Of a stretch of 64,000 nucleotides of DNA, positions 22,801 through 35,629 are shown one piece after another. Below the pieces are notes generated by a model. It was given only the letters and a program-made list of their open reading frames with translations. It was not told the origin of the DNA and did not search any database. This DNA comes from Hydractinia symbiolongicarpus (lineage: Eukaryota > Cnidaria > Hydrozoa > Anthoathecata > Hydractiniidae). The first letter of the stretch is position 1. Each line of letters starts with the position of its first letter. The DNA is taken from NCBI RefSeq assembly GCF_029227915.1, contig NC_079875.1, positions 12,149,001 through 12,213,000 on the forward strand, read 5' to 3'. Made by a program: the position numbers and the translations under genes.

Positions 22801-25800
22801 TTACTCCCATTCAGATGTACGTTGGAAATTAATAAGATAAATATATAATGGAGAAGAAATGGAAGAAAAAAAAGGAGCGCAAATTACATACATACCTGTC
22901 CATTTTACTTCCGCCGACACGATGAAACTCTTCCGCAAGTCGATACAGCAACGATGACAAATAAAACGAAATCTAGCAGAAAGACAAAAAATTAAAAACA
23001 TTCAGATCAAAGTTTTTGAAATGTTCTAATAATCAAACATTTCTGTATGCTTTGGTCTGAGAACAAAGGGTTCAAAGTTCAACTTTCCATAAAAAAAAAA
23101 TAAATAAAGATGGTATCCTAAAAAAAATAAAGATGGTATCCTAATTCCGAAATCACGTACTGTGCGTGTTCTCTCTAGAGCTATAAATAAAAACACATTG
23201 GTTACTTCGTACCTGTGCAGGTACTCTTATATTTGATTTGACTTTTTCTCCACTTTCATTCTCTTCTTCGATTGTCACATCTTCCCAGTTTGTCGTGGCA
23301 AACAAAGTCAGATCTTCTGATGATGACAGCGTTTTTTGAACCAAGGAAAGCGTAACGTTCGCTATCCACTTTGTCCATAGAGAGAAACCAAATCTACTTT
23401 GCTCAGCGAAGTCATCCTCCATTGTTTTGAAGCCTTCTGTTTTCTTGGTTAAATGTTTTCGACTCAGCTGTCGTGAAATTTGTCGTTTTAACTGGGGTTT
23501 GTTCAGAGTGGAATCGTACTCGATGACTTTCGGTATGTTATAACACAAATCTGGGACACCGAGGCAAAATCGACTTAGAAACGTAGCTCTAAAACAAAAC
23601 AAAAATATATATAAATGTAGGTGCAACAAAACTAACTAACATGGTTCCTCTCGCAAATTTGAAACCCGTTAGTTTAGCCATAATATAATTTCAAAAAACC
23701 ATACTTATCCAGCTCTGCAGTAGCCGCTATCGCATCATCTGTGTTCACACTTCCCAACTTCTTCTCAACCTCGTTCAACATAGTGTTTATATTTTTGCAC
23801 AGCTCTTTTACTTTTTCTGTAAAAAGTGAGTTCAAACTCTCTTTCATGATATTCGCGTCACCGTATTTTTCGAAAGGGTCTTTTTGGTTAGGGGCGACAT
23901 CTTCGGAATCAAAAATTAATTTTTGTACCTGTAAAGGAAACACAGTTTCTATCACGAATTTTGCTTCGTTTTTTTGTTACAAAAAATATTTGCCATTTCA
24001 CTTTTCGAAATAAATGGGTGACATTGGCAGATGGTTTGGTAAGGGAATGAAAGTTGGTGAGAAAATGACAGTTGTCATGGAAGATAGCCACAAATTTAGG
24101 ATCAAGAAAGATGGAACCTTAAATGACAGAACACTATGTATTATTTATACTCTTGTACTGACTACTGACAATTCGAAGATGCAACCCTTCAGGAAAAGCA
24201 GAAAGGTCACCACTGCACATCAGCAGGGATAAAGCTGACATTCCAAGAATCCCTGGGAATAGGTGTAACACATTAGCAAATAAGTCATCACTCGCCAACA
24301 TCGAAACATATGTTCATGTCCTTTTAAAAAACCCACAAAAGCTCAAAACTATGTTAACCACAGAAAAACAAATCCTGCACATTGTACGTGAAACAGCACA
24401 GCAAATACTGAAACAACACCAAACAGAGGACTCTTATTTCAAGAGCATCCTCCACTACTTACATCTTTTTTTATAGCTCTCCTTCTTCTTTCATTCTCAT
24501 CCAACTTATCTTCATCGGGTTCACAGAAAAAGTGCTTGACGTCTACTAAGATGGAGTGCAAACTATCGTTTAACTGAACACATAGCCTATATAAAAAGTA
24601 TTAATTTTGTAAAAAAAAAACAATATTTAGCATGGCTGACCATACAGTAAACGCATAAATTTTGTTATCTACCTTTTAATAGAAGGGGTGAATGATTTTA
24701 CTTTCAAAGAAAGCATCCCTTCAACACCTTCAGCATTCGAGTCCAGCAGTGAAGAAAAATCTTGTGGAAACTCATGCCATGTAAAACCGTTCAGATCATG
24801 GTCCCAGCATGAATCGTCTATACCGTTCTGTGAGTCGTCCAAATGCACCAGAACGTCGTGTAGACTGCCAGATAGTGCAGAAAAACACGTGGAGAATTGT
24901 TTTTCTAAAATAATCTAGGAATGAGAGAAAGGAAAAAAAGGTTACTTAAATCTTCGACATTAGTTAGGTAAAGCCCTTATTAATTCAATGTGAAGATTGT
25001 CAAAAACAAAACCCAATGTGATACTTTTTTTAATCTGATTCAAAAGACGACAATTTTATGCGCAGCTTATTATTGCTCACTGTGCCAATTCTGGATGGAA
25101 TCAGAGTATATAATACCCTACCTTACCAGACAAGATTGTTCCTCACTATTAAAAAAATTGTCACTTTAGTCTTACTTTTATTTTTCTGATTAGGCAATAT
25201 GGATATTTCAGCCTAATTCAAAGAAAAAATGGCGCCATGTGTGAAAAATGGAAATGTTAATGTCACTGATATCTTTTTTTGTTTATTTTAATAACTTTCA
25301 TTTCAACACAAAACAGGAAAATTTTAGTTGCCATCATGATGCACGTTTTTTTATCCCTTACCTCAATTTTAGTTAAAAAAAAGATGTTGACAGCAGATAA
25401 TTATGACCATTTTAAGCAGAGGCAAAAAACGGCAAATAATATAGTAATATACCCTACCTTGGCTCGTTCTACAAATAGAGGTCGAAAGAATTCATCCCAA
25501 ATTGATAATGAACGGTTCAAGCACAAGCGACAGTATTCTTCCCAAGTTTTCTCCTTTTCCTCATCATTCGCAGTTTCCTTAATAAAACAAGTATTACTAC
25601 TTTTCTTGCTGTTAAAAAATTATTATCCTAAAATGGCTGTTTCAGGGTGCCTCAGCTTCAAAGTTTTTATTCACACTCCATAAATGCTTTTATGAATTTT
25701 TTTAGGATATTATTTATTAGCCCTGCTCAGTATGTTGAGGAACAATTTTTGTAAAATAAAATAAACGTCAGCATTTTGAAATGGAGATGCACAGAATTTG

Positions 25801-28800
25801 TTAATTTTTGCGTAGTAACAGGAAATATTGGATAGTACAAAGAATAATAAAGTGTAAAATTATAAGTAAAATTTAACTAGTAAAATATAGCCTTTATTTA
25901 ATTTCTTTGATGCGCTGCAGTTTTTTTGTGAATTACATTTTTTTTGCACACATAGTGAAATCTGACAACAATTTTGTTACTTATTTTAAAAAACCTAAGA
26001 GAAAGCATAACACAAGAAAGGGTCTATTTTTTAAATTGATGTCAAAACGAGGATTTAAAATTATTTAAAACTAAGAACTTTTCCTTTCTTCCTCTACATA
26101 CTATAGCAATCTTCTGATATAGAATGTTAAGTTTCAACTCCTTATGTAACCGTATAACAATCTCTAATTTGGTCATCATCTAACAAACTAACTTAAACTT
26201 ACATTCTCAACCAAAGTGTCCGATCTAAGTAGCTCGAACACAGCATCACGTATAACAGCAAGGCCTTTAATGTTGTTGACAAACGACAGTAAATTCTTAA
26301 CACCGTGATGTACATCTTTGATAGACCTATACAAAAAATAGTTGGTAACTACTTTAGACTACTTGTTAGTTGGTTTTACCATTTCATGAAAGTATTCAAA
26401 ATAGTAATTCAACAATTCGAAGAAAATTATCCTTTGAATTTTTTTAAAAGGTGTTTTCAGTTGAATTTTGAGATGAACGTTTACATTCTCTAAGGAAATT
26501 AACCTTATTTAAATAAAAACCAATATACATATATTACAATGAAATAATATTGGCCTGTTTCTATAACGGCTTCCGTTCTACAAAAAAAAAAATACTATTC
26601 TGGTGATGTCGAAATATGTACCATATATAAAGGTAGCGGAACTATAAGCGTCGCAAAACATACAGGAAGTAGTTTCACTAACATTAGGATCCATCGACAG
26701 AAATGAAAAGACTGAATGACTCTTGAAAACACATGCATATAGACGTGATAAGCGCAAATCACGTCTAACGTTTTATTTTAGCTATAATTATTGAAAAAAT
26801 ATGTTTGTGCTTTTCAGAAATAATTTCAGAAAGCCGAACATAGAACTTTCGACACTTGTGACCTGTAATGAAAGTTTATTCCAAAAATTTCTAGTCTGAG
26901 TTTTTTCAGTTTCAATTTCGTCAAATTGTGATTCAAGAAACAAAACATACCCACTTAGCCATTCAATAGCATGCTTCTGAAGATATGAAACAGATATGGA
27001 AACAGGAACATCACGCAACTTTGGTACAAACTCTGAAATAAAATAAGAGAAGTAAGACATACCACCACAACATATTTGAACAACAGATTGGTTCGAATAC
27101 TAAAAAGGTAACACTGTGACTACTTTACCTACTTTCATTAGAACTATGTAAGCAGCTTTATTTAATACAAAAAGAATTGTTTTAAAACTGCAATTGCTGA
27201 CAAAATAAATGAAACAAAGGTATTTTTTCTGTCGTTTTTTTAACATAGACAGCAGGGCCAAATAGTCAATAGTCGGTTGTAAAGGCACCACTTTTGCACA
27301 CACGTAGGTCAGGTGGACAGCCTTTAAAGGTAAAGATTGGTGGCATTTTCTATCCCTCCCACACAACAACATAACTCAAGCCACGAATACTGTAGTAGAG
27401 ACTTACTCAAATAACTCAGGATCGTAACTCCTAATTCCAATATGAACATTCATGAGTTCAAAATGTACGACTTCAATATAGAAATAGTGTATGTAATCAC
27501 TTGGTGGCAACAAACTTCGAAATTAGGCATCTTGTCTATGTTTCAAGGTCTTTTTAGTAATAGAAAAGTGCAATGTTTTTTTCCACAAGGATTGTAAAAC
27601 AATCGTAAAGCTGACAAAACAGATATTATAACCACAAAAATAATCTTCTGTCCATCTACTTGAAAAAATTGAATCTTTAACAAAAGGTTTGAATAGTATA
27701 CACAAAAAGTTATCCCAATGCTAATGTGTATTTGCCCAGCTGGTAGCAGTAGAGAGTTAAATCCAATGAATGTTATGTATACATTTACTGCTGCTTCACT
27801 TTATCATCACTGCTTATCATATCATCCTTTTTTACTTATTTTTATTTCATCTATACAAAATTTCCATACATCACCAACAAAACAACAAAACTAGAAAACA
27901 AACCTGAAACAGTTGGTGGTAAGTAGCGCGAAACTGTAAACACATCAACATCATTACCGAACAGTGTTTGAAATACTAAACGTAAAAAAATATGTCACCT
28001 AGTTTTAAGCCTAAAAACTGAAAAAGAAGAACAGGATAAACAACCAAGAAAATCATCTGACTTAACAAGAGAATATTGAAACAAACCAAAACACATTATT
28101 TCGTTAACTCACAAGGTGTTGTATTGGGGCCTTTCTGTGCAGTAATATCTTGTAGAACCTTGTAGAACAATGGTTTTGCATCTAAACACAAAACACACTG
28201 TAGTAGTAGACATACCGTAAAAACAAGCAAAAAGAAAACAGCATAAGGCAAAAATATTTTAATGGCACTTTTTTAACAATTAAAATTATTTTCTTTTTAT
28301 AAATGAAACTTTTATTAAGGACAAATCCCTATCTGAATTTAAATTTAAAGGTTTTGCCATAAATTTTTTTTGCCCATGTTAATTTAAAGTGCATCAAGTT
28401 GAATACAAAAGGACTTTGGCTAATTAACTAATAACACAGGAAAGATATAGTGTTGTATCATGTTTACCTTCAGAAGTTTTGCTCTCACTAGAATAAAACA
28501 GCGTTATCATTTGTTGAATACTCAACCGTAGCATGTAAGTGATGTCGCATATCTGTTTCTTCACACTGATAGCTAAATGATAAAATTACAACAATACACA
28601 AACTTGCGTAAAACACAAACAGGTAAATAATTAAAATGATAAACTGGACTGATACTTACAGTGGAAACTTGAGTGAAATACATCTTGTATTGCAGACTAA
28701 AACAAAAACGAACTGTAAAAAACAAACATAAGAAAATGCAATGTTATTCTCTCTTGTTTCTCGCCTTTAATTGACTTCTTACCATTTTCTTATGTATTCT

Positions 28801-31800
28801 TATATTTTAAATAACACATGTTTATTATTGGGTACATGGTCGTAAGTTGAAAATGATTTGGAAGAGATGACTAGTATAAAATTATCTCACGAAACAAAAA
28901 CAAAAATAAAAACAAAAAAAACAGAATTTCTAAGCTGCATTGAGTGACACAGAATTACTGGCAAGAAGATAGGCAAATAATATAACTTAATTATAACAAG
29001 AGAGAATGCCTAATGGTTAGTGCAATTTCCTTTCCTTTAAGGGGGGACTACACAAGACAAAATTGAAAACCATATGTAAATACCTTTCTTGCCATCAAAA
29101 ACTCTGTGAACATTTGTCGTGGTGACAGATTGTCCAGCAATGATATGCAGCAAAGACTTTCAGATAACGCCTAAAAGAAGTTACGTAAAAACACATTCAT
29201 TAACAAACTAAAGAAAACAATGTAGTGGTAACACAACAACAATTGTTACCTTATCAGGAAGTGTGGCTTCTTTAAGTGATGTTCTGCCACCCTAGTAAAA
29301 GAGTACAGCTGTAGAAAAACTGAGAAAACAATAATGCAATAAGAAATAATCATCGTGTAAGTTTGGCTTACCTTTAAAATGGATGGTTTGAAGTGACTAA
29401 TGGCTGCCCACTGGTGGTGCAGAATGGGAAAGGAAGCCTGCAGAAAGTAAGCAAAATATGAAACATGGTTGACAACTGCAGCCACATCAATTAAATTTAA
29501 AAGAAGTATTTTGCTAATCAGGTTTTCATTTTTAGGACATTTTGAAGACAGTTCTAGGAAAATTTTCCTAGAACTGTCTTTAAAATTTATTAAGCATCGA
29601 ATTCAAAACAGTAAATAAGATACTTACATAAACATCTCTGTTTTGTCTTGATTGTCCAACATTAATATTCAAGCTTCTATTCACAATGTGTTGAGAAAAC
29701 AAATATAACTGAGCAGCAAGCAAATATTGATGTGTATCCAATGCACTCCAAATCTTTGAAAATAGTATATACCATATTTTTATATTGTGTTAATAGAAAA
29801 TACACCATTCTTGTGTCTGTTGTCCAGCACACAATATTTAAGTACCAATAAATGTTGCATGGCTTATTTTGTTATGCACTTTATCAGATTCTCAAAACTC
29901 TATGTAATTGGAAAAGCATTAGTATGTGCTACTGAACTATTAAGTTTAACTTTAAAAACATCTGAGCGATGCAATGGTCAACACAAAATGGTTAAATCAT
30001 AATTTTCAGACACTAAACTTTTTAAATCAGTCTTCTTACTTTTTCTGGCGTATCCACAAGCAAATCCATTTGTGTAGCCAAGGAATAAAAAGCATGCTCT
30101 TTCGATCTATGATGAACATAAAAATTAATAAATGAAAATATGTCTTACAGGACACTTTTTTGCACACGTTGGCTTACATAGTCAGGGTTTGGTTTGGTTG
30201 CACAACTAATGTTTAAAAAACTGAGGATATTGCTTTTAGAGGCATTGTAAGGTTAAAGATGCGAACCTTTATCATGCTTGTTAAAAAAAGAAATAACCAT
30301 AGGATTTCCCCCCTATGCAAATACCAGTTCTCTAATTGTTCAAACCCAGTATTCTCATTTGGTACCAGGGTGTATGGTGACACATACTTTCATCTCTGAG
30401 ATATTCAGAATGAGTATAAACACTACATGTCTAAGCTGCCTCAGCATGAAGTGAAATCTCAAAAGTTAAAAAAAAATACAACACATTTTAAACTTTTAGT
30501 TAAAATAGTCTAACGTAGTATCAAATTTGGATTTTTATGCTATAAAATCACAAACTAAAAATTTACTCCCACAAGGTATGTAAAACTGTTGAATTTAGAA
30601 AAATAAATTTACAAAATTTTGTGGCAATTCCAAGTTGTGTACAGAAAATAATAAATAAAGTTCTTCACATTAAAATAGCACCCATGGTAAAATAAATGTT
30701 GTTACAGTAATATAAGTTGCCTTTTTTTAATTTTGCAGAAACATTTAGCTGTGTAGAGGTGTGTCAATATTCACTTCCTAGGCTATTAAAATATGGGTAG
30801 CTTTTCTTCACCACTCAGTAAGCTAGAAATGTTGAATCTTTTAATTTGGCCCAATTGCAGCCTGAACTTTAAAAGGAACCTGAGGTATAAAATGATATTG
30901 GACTTAGGGGTCGTCTACAAATTTCGTATGGTATTTTATACGAATATATACGAATTTAATTGCTTTTAATTCGTATAAAAATCGTATAAAATTCGTATAG
31001 TGTTAAATAGTTATACGATTTTTAAAAAATTTAATACGAATTTTATACGATTTTCATACGAATTGTCATACGAATTATACTCTTTTATTTATACGAATTT
31101 TCATACGAATTATATTTTTCGTTTTTAAACCTTTAAAAACGAAAAATATAATTCGATAAAAAACATTTCTATCGCCGTTTTTCGTTTTTAAACTTTTAAA
31201 ATGCGATCTAAAAAAACATTTCTATCACCGCTTTTCGTTTTTAAACTTTTAAAATGCGATCTAAAAAACATTTCTATCGCCGCATTTCGTTTTTAAACTT
31301 TTAAAATGCGATCTAAAAAAACATTTCTATCACCGCTTTTCGTTTTTAAACTTTTTAAGCTCTATAATATAATATATTATAGAGCTTAAAAAGTTGGTTA
31401 ACAAGTCTTTTTAAATCATCCAAAAAGCTCTTTTCATTCTCAAAATATTTACATTTAAAGAATTTCAGATTTACTTATGCTGCATAAATTATGATGTCAT
31501 ATTTAAGTAATACCAAATTTTCACATTTTCTGTCATCAGTAATTTTAGACCTGTTAAGGGATGTGTATTCAAACTTTATCAATGCATAAATATTGTAAAG
31601 GTGAATTGATTAACATTTTTTTGCAAAAACTAATTGCAGAAGTGACTGTGCAGCGTTGAACTTTAAGAATTAAAGTCAATTATTTAACTTTTAACTATTA
31701 AAGAAACAAAGTTCATCTTTTTTGACGTACAACTGTGCTTGATACATGAGGACTAAGAATAACAACAAACAGCAGATCTGAAGTGTAACTGTTGTAATGC

Positions 31801-33670
31801 GCTTCCCCCAGAGGGTCGAAAAATAAACCCAAAAGAATACAGTAAAAAGAGGCTCAGGAGAAGATAAGAGTAGACAGTAAAATGATCATTTTTGGTCTGA
31901 CAAAAATGTAAAGTAAAAAACTGCTGACTGATCCTGTAACAAAACTACGGGTCCAAGGCAAATCCACAATTAATTAAGGACAACCATAGGTAAAACAATT
32001 TTAACAATTTTTTTTTAACTTTTGACAAAAAAAAGAAGTGTGCGGAACTTACTCGGATACTTTTTTGTCTGACTTGTTGGTGTTTTTAACAGTATCAAAA
32101 CTGGAACACAAATCATCAATGACGGAAATACCAGAAAAAACCTATAAAATTGTAGATGAATTCAGTTACTATAAAAATAAAGGGAACAAGCAAAAAAACA
32201 AATAAACAATTTATCACCTCAGATGTTCCAACCATCATGTCTTGAATAGTATCAGCAGCATTGATCAAATCTCTGTAACGCTCCCTAACATGTTTGTTAA
32301 CAAAACATCTTTTAGGAAACTGAACCTGTTTGGCAAAATAATAACTCAGTGTCCACTCAAATTCACTCAAATTTTTCTATCCTGACACTTACAAAATGTT
32401 TCCTATAGTTATGGCTGATAAACTAGCTGACAGTTCGAGGAACAAAAAAGAATTATACATAAAGAAAAAAAGAAACAAAGGATAAAACAAATATAACCTG
32501 AAGATAAAAACTACCCTTGAACTACACATTAAAATAAAAAGCATATACATTATGGGGACTTGGTGGAAGGGATAAAAATCCTGTCATCTTTTCCTGAAAT
32601 TTCTTAAAGAGACCAAACTTTCCTGAAAATTTGCATATAAAAAACGTTCAAAAATTTCTAAATTCCTGACAATTCCTGATATTCCTGACAGAGTGGACAC
32701 ATTATAAGGTTTTTAGTTCTAGCATAGATTTAGCCTTGCTTATATAGTAGTAGATTTCAAATTGTAAGAGTCTATAAAAATTAATTAGTTACACACTAAA
32801 TAATTGCAGGTTCCCCTTAATTTCACACAATTTCTTTAAATTTATAATGTAGAAAAAATTGTATATTTGTAACTAAAGTATATACTTGCTTCACAAAAAG
32901 AAACCTAAAAAAATATTGTGTTGTGTCTCAGCTTACCCAACCATTACACGAAGATCTTCTTTCTTCTTTTCAATTTCACTTCTAAAAACAAACAATGAAC
33001 TCATATTCACAACACTTTTTACCCAATAAAAATTTAATCTTGTGCTACTGGTAAAAAGATTAATTTTCTTCATTTTACAGTTTCTTCTCACATGTATGTT
33101 GGTGCTGATGTGTGCTAATATAAAGCTCTATGTATATCAATTGTTGTGAGACACATTGCCTTACAAAGAATATCAATAAGATATTGTATTACAGTTAAAA
33201 ATCAACATCTTTTTTAAAAATTTCTCTAAAGTTATTGCATGGAGTGTAAGCTTCAAAAAATTGATAGTCACCACGTTGTAAAACTTCGAAATGCTTTGAA
33301 CTGATTGATTAAAATAATGGTCTTCACGAAAAATAAATTTGATAAACCTGTTAAAAAAAATGCTGACAAAAAGGAAAATAAAGAAAGTCTATTTCTAGAA
33401 AAAAAGTGTGTTTCTGGAAAAAAACAAAATATCCATTGGTGTATACTACTAAAAATAAATACTTGATGTGCAAAGGTAGAAATCAAATGAAACTCTGTGT
33501 GCACACGTACATAATACATTAATTTGTCAATACCAACAAGCTTCATAGGTTCGCAGTACATTAATTAAGCAGTACATTAAACCATACCTTATTTTTCTTT
33601 CCACAATTTTAATATCATCAATTCCACATGTCTGAAAAAGATTGTTGACGTCAGAGGGTGTTGCAGCCAT
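19826..33670 (-). CDS. COG1: Conserved oligomeric Golgi complex subunit 1, 25 exons, complete
   Basis: Exons in order: 33588-33670, 32937-32981, 32218-32284, 32053-32141, 30040-30106, 29628-29753, 29372-29437, 29250-29291, 29084-29170, 28660-28696, 28468-28572, 28113-28181, 27904-27975, 26951-27032, 26203-26326, 25458-25577, 24673-24914, 24463-24586, 23705-23928, 23213-23588, 22896-22972, 22154-22328, 21385-21516, 20498-20674, 19826-19906. Together they give 2,889 nt, exactly 962 codons plus TAA, with every phase consistent; vertebrate COG1 is about 980 aa. Diagnostic stretches are ERYRDLINAADTIQDM near the N-terminus (coiled COG/Vps51-like region), LSPRQMFTEFLMARK, IKGLAVIRDAVFELL, LFATTNWEDVTIEEE and VDPFDLDVFTPHI near the C-terminus. 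COG1 belongs to lobe A of the COG tether, which acts in retrograde vesicle traffic within the Golgi and so supports glycosylation. Its ATG is in good context and gives the family N-terminus (MAATPSDVNNLFQTCG). Confidence 0.96.
20675..21384. other. COG1 intron, no recognised content
   Basis: Intron between exons 23 and 24. An open frame at 20876-21115 on the plus strand has no recognisable similarity. The neighbouring introns 19907-20497, 21517-22153 and 22329-22895 are similar AT-rich DNA. A TACTAA-rich simple run (20460-20495) directly abuts the exon 24 donor. Confidence 0.5.
23040..23145. repeat. Small tandem duplication in a COG1 intron
   Basis: AATAAAGATGGTATCCTAA occurs twice in tandem near 23100-23142. 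It is otherwise ordinary intron sequence between exons 20 and 21. Confidence 0.7.
23929..24462 (+). other. COG1 intron with antisense open-frame remnant
   Basis: On the plus strand, codons run open from ATG 24014 to a stop near 24232. A second, overlapping frame is open from about 24162 to 24477. The composition is richer in GC and more protein-like than neighbouring introns. It could be a frameshifted remnant of an inserted gene or transposon. I recognise no family, and chance remains possible. Confidence 0.3.
24915..26202. other. COG1 introns 16 and 15 flanks, no recognised content
   Basis: Apart from exon 25458-25577 this stretch is AT-rich intron. The 134-codon plus-strand frame at 25279-25683 is mostly the shadow of that exon. 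The introns 26327-26950, 27033-27903 and 28182-28467 also show nothing recognisable. Confidence 0.5.
30907..31348 (-). mobile_element. One-ended copy of the 38765-type inverted-repeat element
   Basis: It begins GGGGTCGTCTACAAATTTCG after TTA (30904-30906). It follows, nearly base for base, the inverse of the right end of the 38765-40140 element, including the dense TTCGTAT-type subterminal repeats and about four units of the ~60-bp minisatellite. The opposite end is missing; the sequence instead runs into a 47-bp palindrome. Confidence 0.85.
31106..31155. repeat. Perfect 24-bp inverted repeat, 2-base spacer
   Basis: CGAATTATATTTTTCGTTTT ... is followed after CC by its exact inverse. It marks the junction between the TTCGTAT-rich terminal part and the minisatellite of the half element at 30907. 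Confidence 0.95.
31349..31395. repeat. Perfect 47-bp palindrome (23-bp arms, 1-base centre)
   Basis: The arms start AACTTTTTAAGCTCTATAAT and are perfectly complementary around base 31372; pairing breaks at 31348/31396. It lies exactly where the minisatellite of the half element stops. Confidence 0.95.
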
Positions 33671-34225
33671 ATTGTTGGATAGACACTTATTTTTAGTTTC
33701 TTTTTGAAAATAAACATAACAATATACAGTATTATATCTCAACAGTTCTATCACATTTCAAAATGTGCAAATTCTTGCACAAATTTTAAATTATATATGC
33801 AATTATTTAAAAATTTGTTAACCTAAATGAAATGCACCATTTAAATTTTTAAAGCCAAAACATCACTGATAGTGCAGTATTACCTAAAACAATATTTTTT
33901 AATTTCGAGAAGATAGAAATTACCATTAAGAGCATTAATTTTCGTTATTACTTAAGTATCAACCATTTCTGAATTATACCTGTACAAAATACACTGTGAA
34001 ACAATTTCTTTTGTCGGAACAACAGTCATCATTACATTGATATTATGCAGAATTTCCAAGCATAATGTACACAATCAAGGAAATGAACAAATTCACTTTG
34101 ATCATTTACAGGTGTTCTTTAAAAAAACTATTGTTAATAAAAACATCTTTACTCAACAGAATCTTCTGTAATAAAAGGGTGTTGAAATAATAAGAACAGT
34201 AAGATTTAGCAAAATTTTTGGGTCT
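33671..34225. other. COG1 upstream / MRPL36 downstream spacer
   Basis: AT-rich spacer of about 550 bases between the MRPL36 poly(A) signal and COG1 ATG. The minus-strand sequence just before the ATG has T-rich runs but no clear splice acceptor. It presumably holds the COG1 promoter or an intercistronic region. Confidence 0.4.
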
Positions 34226-34231
34226 TTTATT
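34226..34231 (-). terminator. Candidate MRPL36 polyadenylation signal
   Basis: AATAAA on the minus strand about 170 bases after the MRPL36 stop. Position and sequence fit a short 3' UTR. Confidence 0.5.
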
Positions 34232-34399
34232 TTATATGTACATGCAACTATTTTTACAAAATAGAAAATATCACAGTCTATAGCATATAAACATGAAAAA
34301 TCTAGAGTTAAGTGTGTTGGAAACTTTAACTCTTTGTTTTATCTTTAACATTGTTTGACATGTCAATGGTGTTGTCTATCTTTGAATTCTTGACATTGC

Positions 34400-34606
34400 T
34401 TATTTCTTACGTTGTTTATGTCGAGGATGTTGTTTACATACAACATGTAATCTGCCGCGTCTCCAAACAAATCTACAGGCTGCACACCTGAGCTTCAACG
34501 ACGATTTTACTTTGTATGTTCTGACATTACTCAATACAGCGTAGGAAAATCCATAGTGATATGTCTGTGACAATAATCCTCTGCAAAATGTAAACAAACC
34601 AGACAT
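34400..34606 (-). CDS. MRPL36: Mitochondrial ribosomal protein bL36m
   Basis: One exon, 68 codons. The C-terminal 38 residues are a full bL36 protein: [11 protein letters not shown], then [25 protein letters not shown]. The CxxC pair plus the later Cys and His match the zinc ribbon of bL36. The first 30 residues ([19 protein letters not shown] and on) are hydrophobic/basic with few acids, fitting a mitochondrial targeting peptide. The product binds the large subunit of the mitochondrial ribosome. A TAA lies in frame nine bases before the ATG, which fixes the start. AG-ending pyrimidine/T-rich sites 12 and 21-24 bases upstream could be splice acceptors. It lies between TRMT112 and COG1 on the same strand. 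Confidence 0.93.
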   Translation of the reverse strand: MSGLFTFCRGLLSQTYHYGFSYAVLSNVRTYKVKSSLKLRCAACRFVWRRGRLHVVCKQHPRHKQRKK

Positions 34607-35100
34607 TTTTTGTTACTACTGTTATGTAATACTAAAATAATGAAATATTAAATCATTTACACTATAAAGCATTAATCAAACTTCCACATTTTAAAAATGA
34701 TTGTACAGTAACGCTGCTAAACAATTTTAAAAGCACAAGTTTTTAATAGTTTTTATTTTTTAGTATTTTATCTTTTTGATTTTAGAAGGATTCAAATAAA
34801 GGAGCATGGCTTTTAGTGAATTAGCAGGGTATATATTTATATATTATACCTCTTTCTCAACCCACTTTTCCATTAACAAACTAGCAAAAATAAACAACAC
34901 CAAAACTTGGTAGTAATAACTGAATTGTTGCTTTTTACGACTATATCTAATTAAAAAAAATCAAACTTTAGGCACATGCAAACTTATGCTTTTCCTAAGG
35001 ATTATGAGAAAGACTTAAAAAGGGTCTATGATAAAATATACACTTGTCACATGATAAACACATTCAGATAAAAAGAAATACACAACACTTTGGTTTGGTA

Positions 35101-35106
35101 TTTAAT
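35101..35106 (-). terminator. Candidate TRMT112 polyadenylation signal
   Basis: ATTAAA on the minus strand about 90 bases past the TRMT112 stop, the commonest variant hexamer. Confidence 0.4.
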
Positions 35107-35194
35107 AAAAATAACAAGGCAAAACAAATATCAGTCCTTTTACATAAACAAACACTTTAATGACTTGTTATGAAACTTTTGCATCCAATTCTCT

Positions 35195-35575
35195 TTAAAC
35201 TTCATCTTCTTTCAGCAACATATTAGGTATACCTTTACTTATAGGGAATTTACGACCTGTCTCTGGGCAAATAAGATTGCCTTCCATAACCTCAACTTCC
35301 ATAAGGACATGATGAACATCTTTCAAAAATTCTTCATTTTTACAAAGTTCATTCTCCTTACCAGCAATTTCTAACGGTAAATTTTTTCCATGTCCTAGTG
35401 CATGCGCTGTTTCAACAAGCGCTTTCCATTCCAGCTTGTGAATAAGTCGCGTAAGAAAATCTGCATTAAAATCAGCCTCTTTTAATTGCACATCAACAGC
35501 CTCGATCTTGAAAGGAAATCCATTTTTGACGCCTTTAATATTGCATGTTAGCATATTATGTGTGAGTAGTTTCAT
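35195..35575 (-). CDS. TRMT112: Multifunctional methyltransferase subunit TRM112-like
   Basis: Single exon, 126 codons, near the usual length for this protein. It starts MKLLTHNMLTCNIKGVKNGFP and ends ICPETGRKFPISKGIPNML followed by acidic residues; both ends are hallmarks of Trm112. TRMT112 is a small zinc-ribbon-fold cofactor that stabilises methyltransferases for tRNA, rRNA and release factor (TRMT11, ALKBH8, BUD23, METTL5 and HEMK2 in vertebrates). The frame is open for 17 more codons upstream, but a clear 3' splice-like TTATGTTTTAG ends six bases before this ATG, and homologues begin here. The upstream codons are therefore taken as intron or outron. Confidence 0.95.
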   Translation of the reverse strand: MKLLTHNMLTCNIKGVKNGFPFKIEAVDVQLKEADFNADFLTRLIHKLEWKALVETAHALGHGKNLPLEIAGKENELCKNEEFLKDVHHVLMEVEVMEGNLICPETGRKFPISKGIPNMLLKEDEV

Positions 35576-35629
35576 TTTGTCTAAAACATAACCATGTATA
35601 GCAGCATATAAATTGTTTTTTAACAAAAA

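Larger units (their letters stand above)
30107..32052. other. COG1 intron 4, 1.9 kb, hosting a repeat insertion
   Basis: The longest COG1 intron. Its only recognisable content is the half element with minisatellite and palindromes at 30907-31395. The remaining large introns 32285-32936 and 32982-33587 hold nothing recognised. Confidence 0.6.

Noticed and set aside
25279-25683. 134-codon plus-strand gene
   Set aside because: Overlaps a verified COG1 exon on the other strand and is its shadow.
35576-35626. TRMT112 start 17 codons further upstream
   Set aside because: Homologues begin at MKLLTH and a strong 3' splice-like site separates the extension from that ATG.
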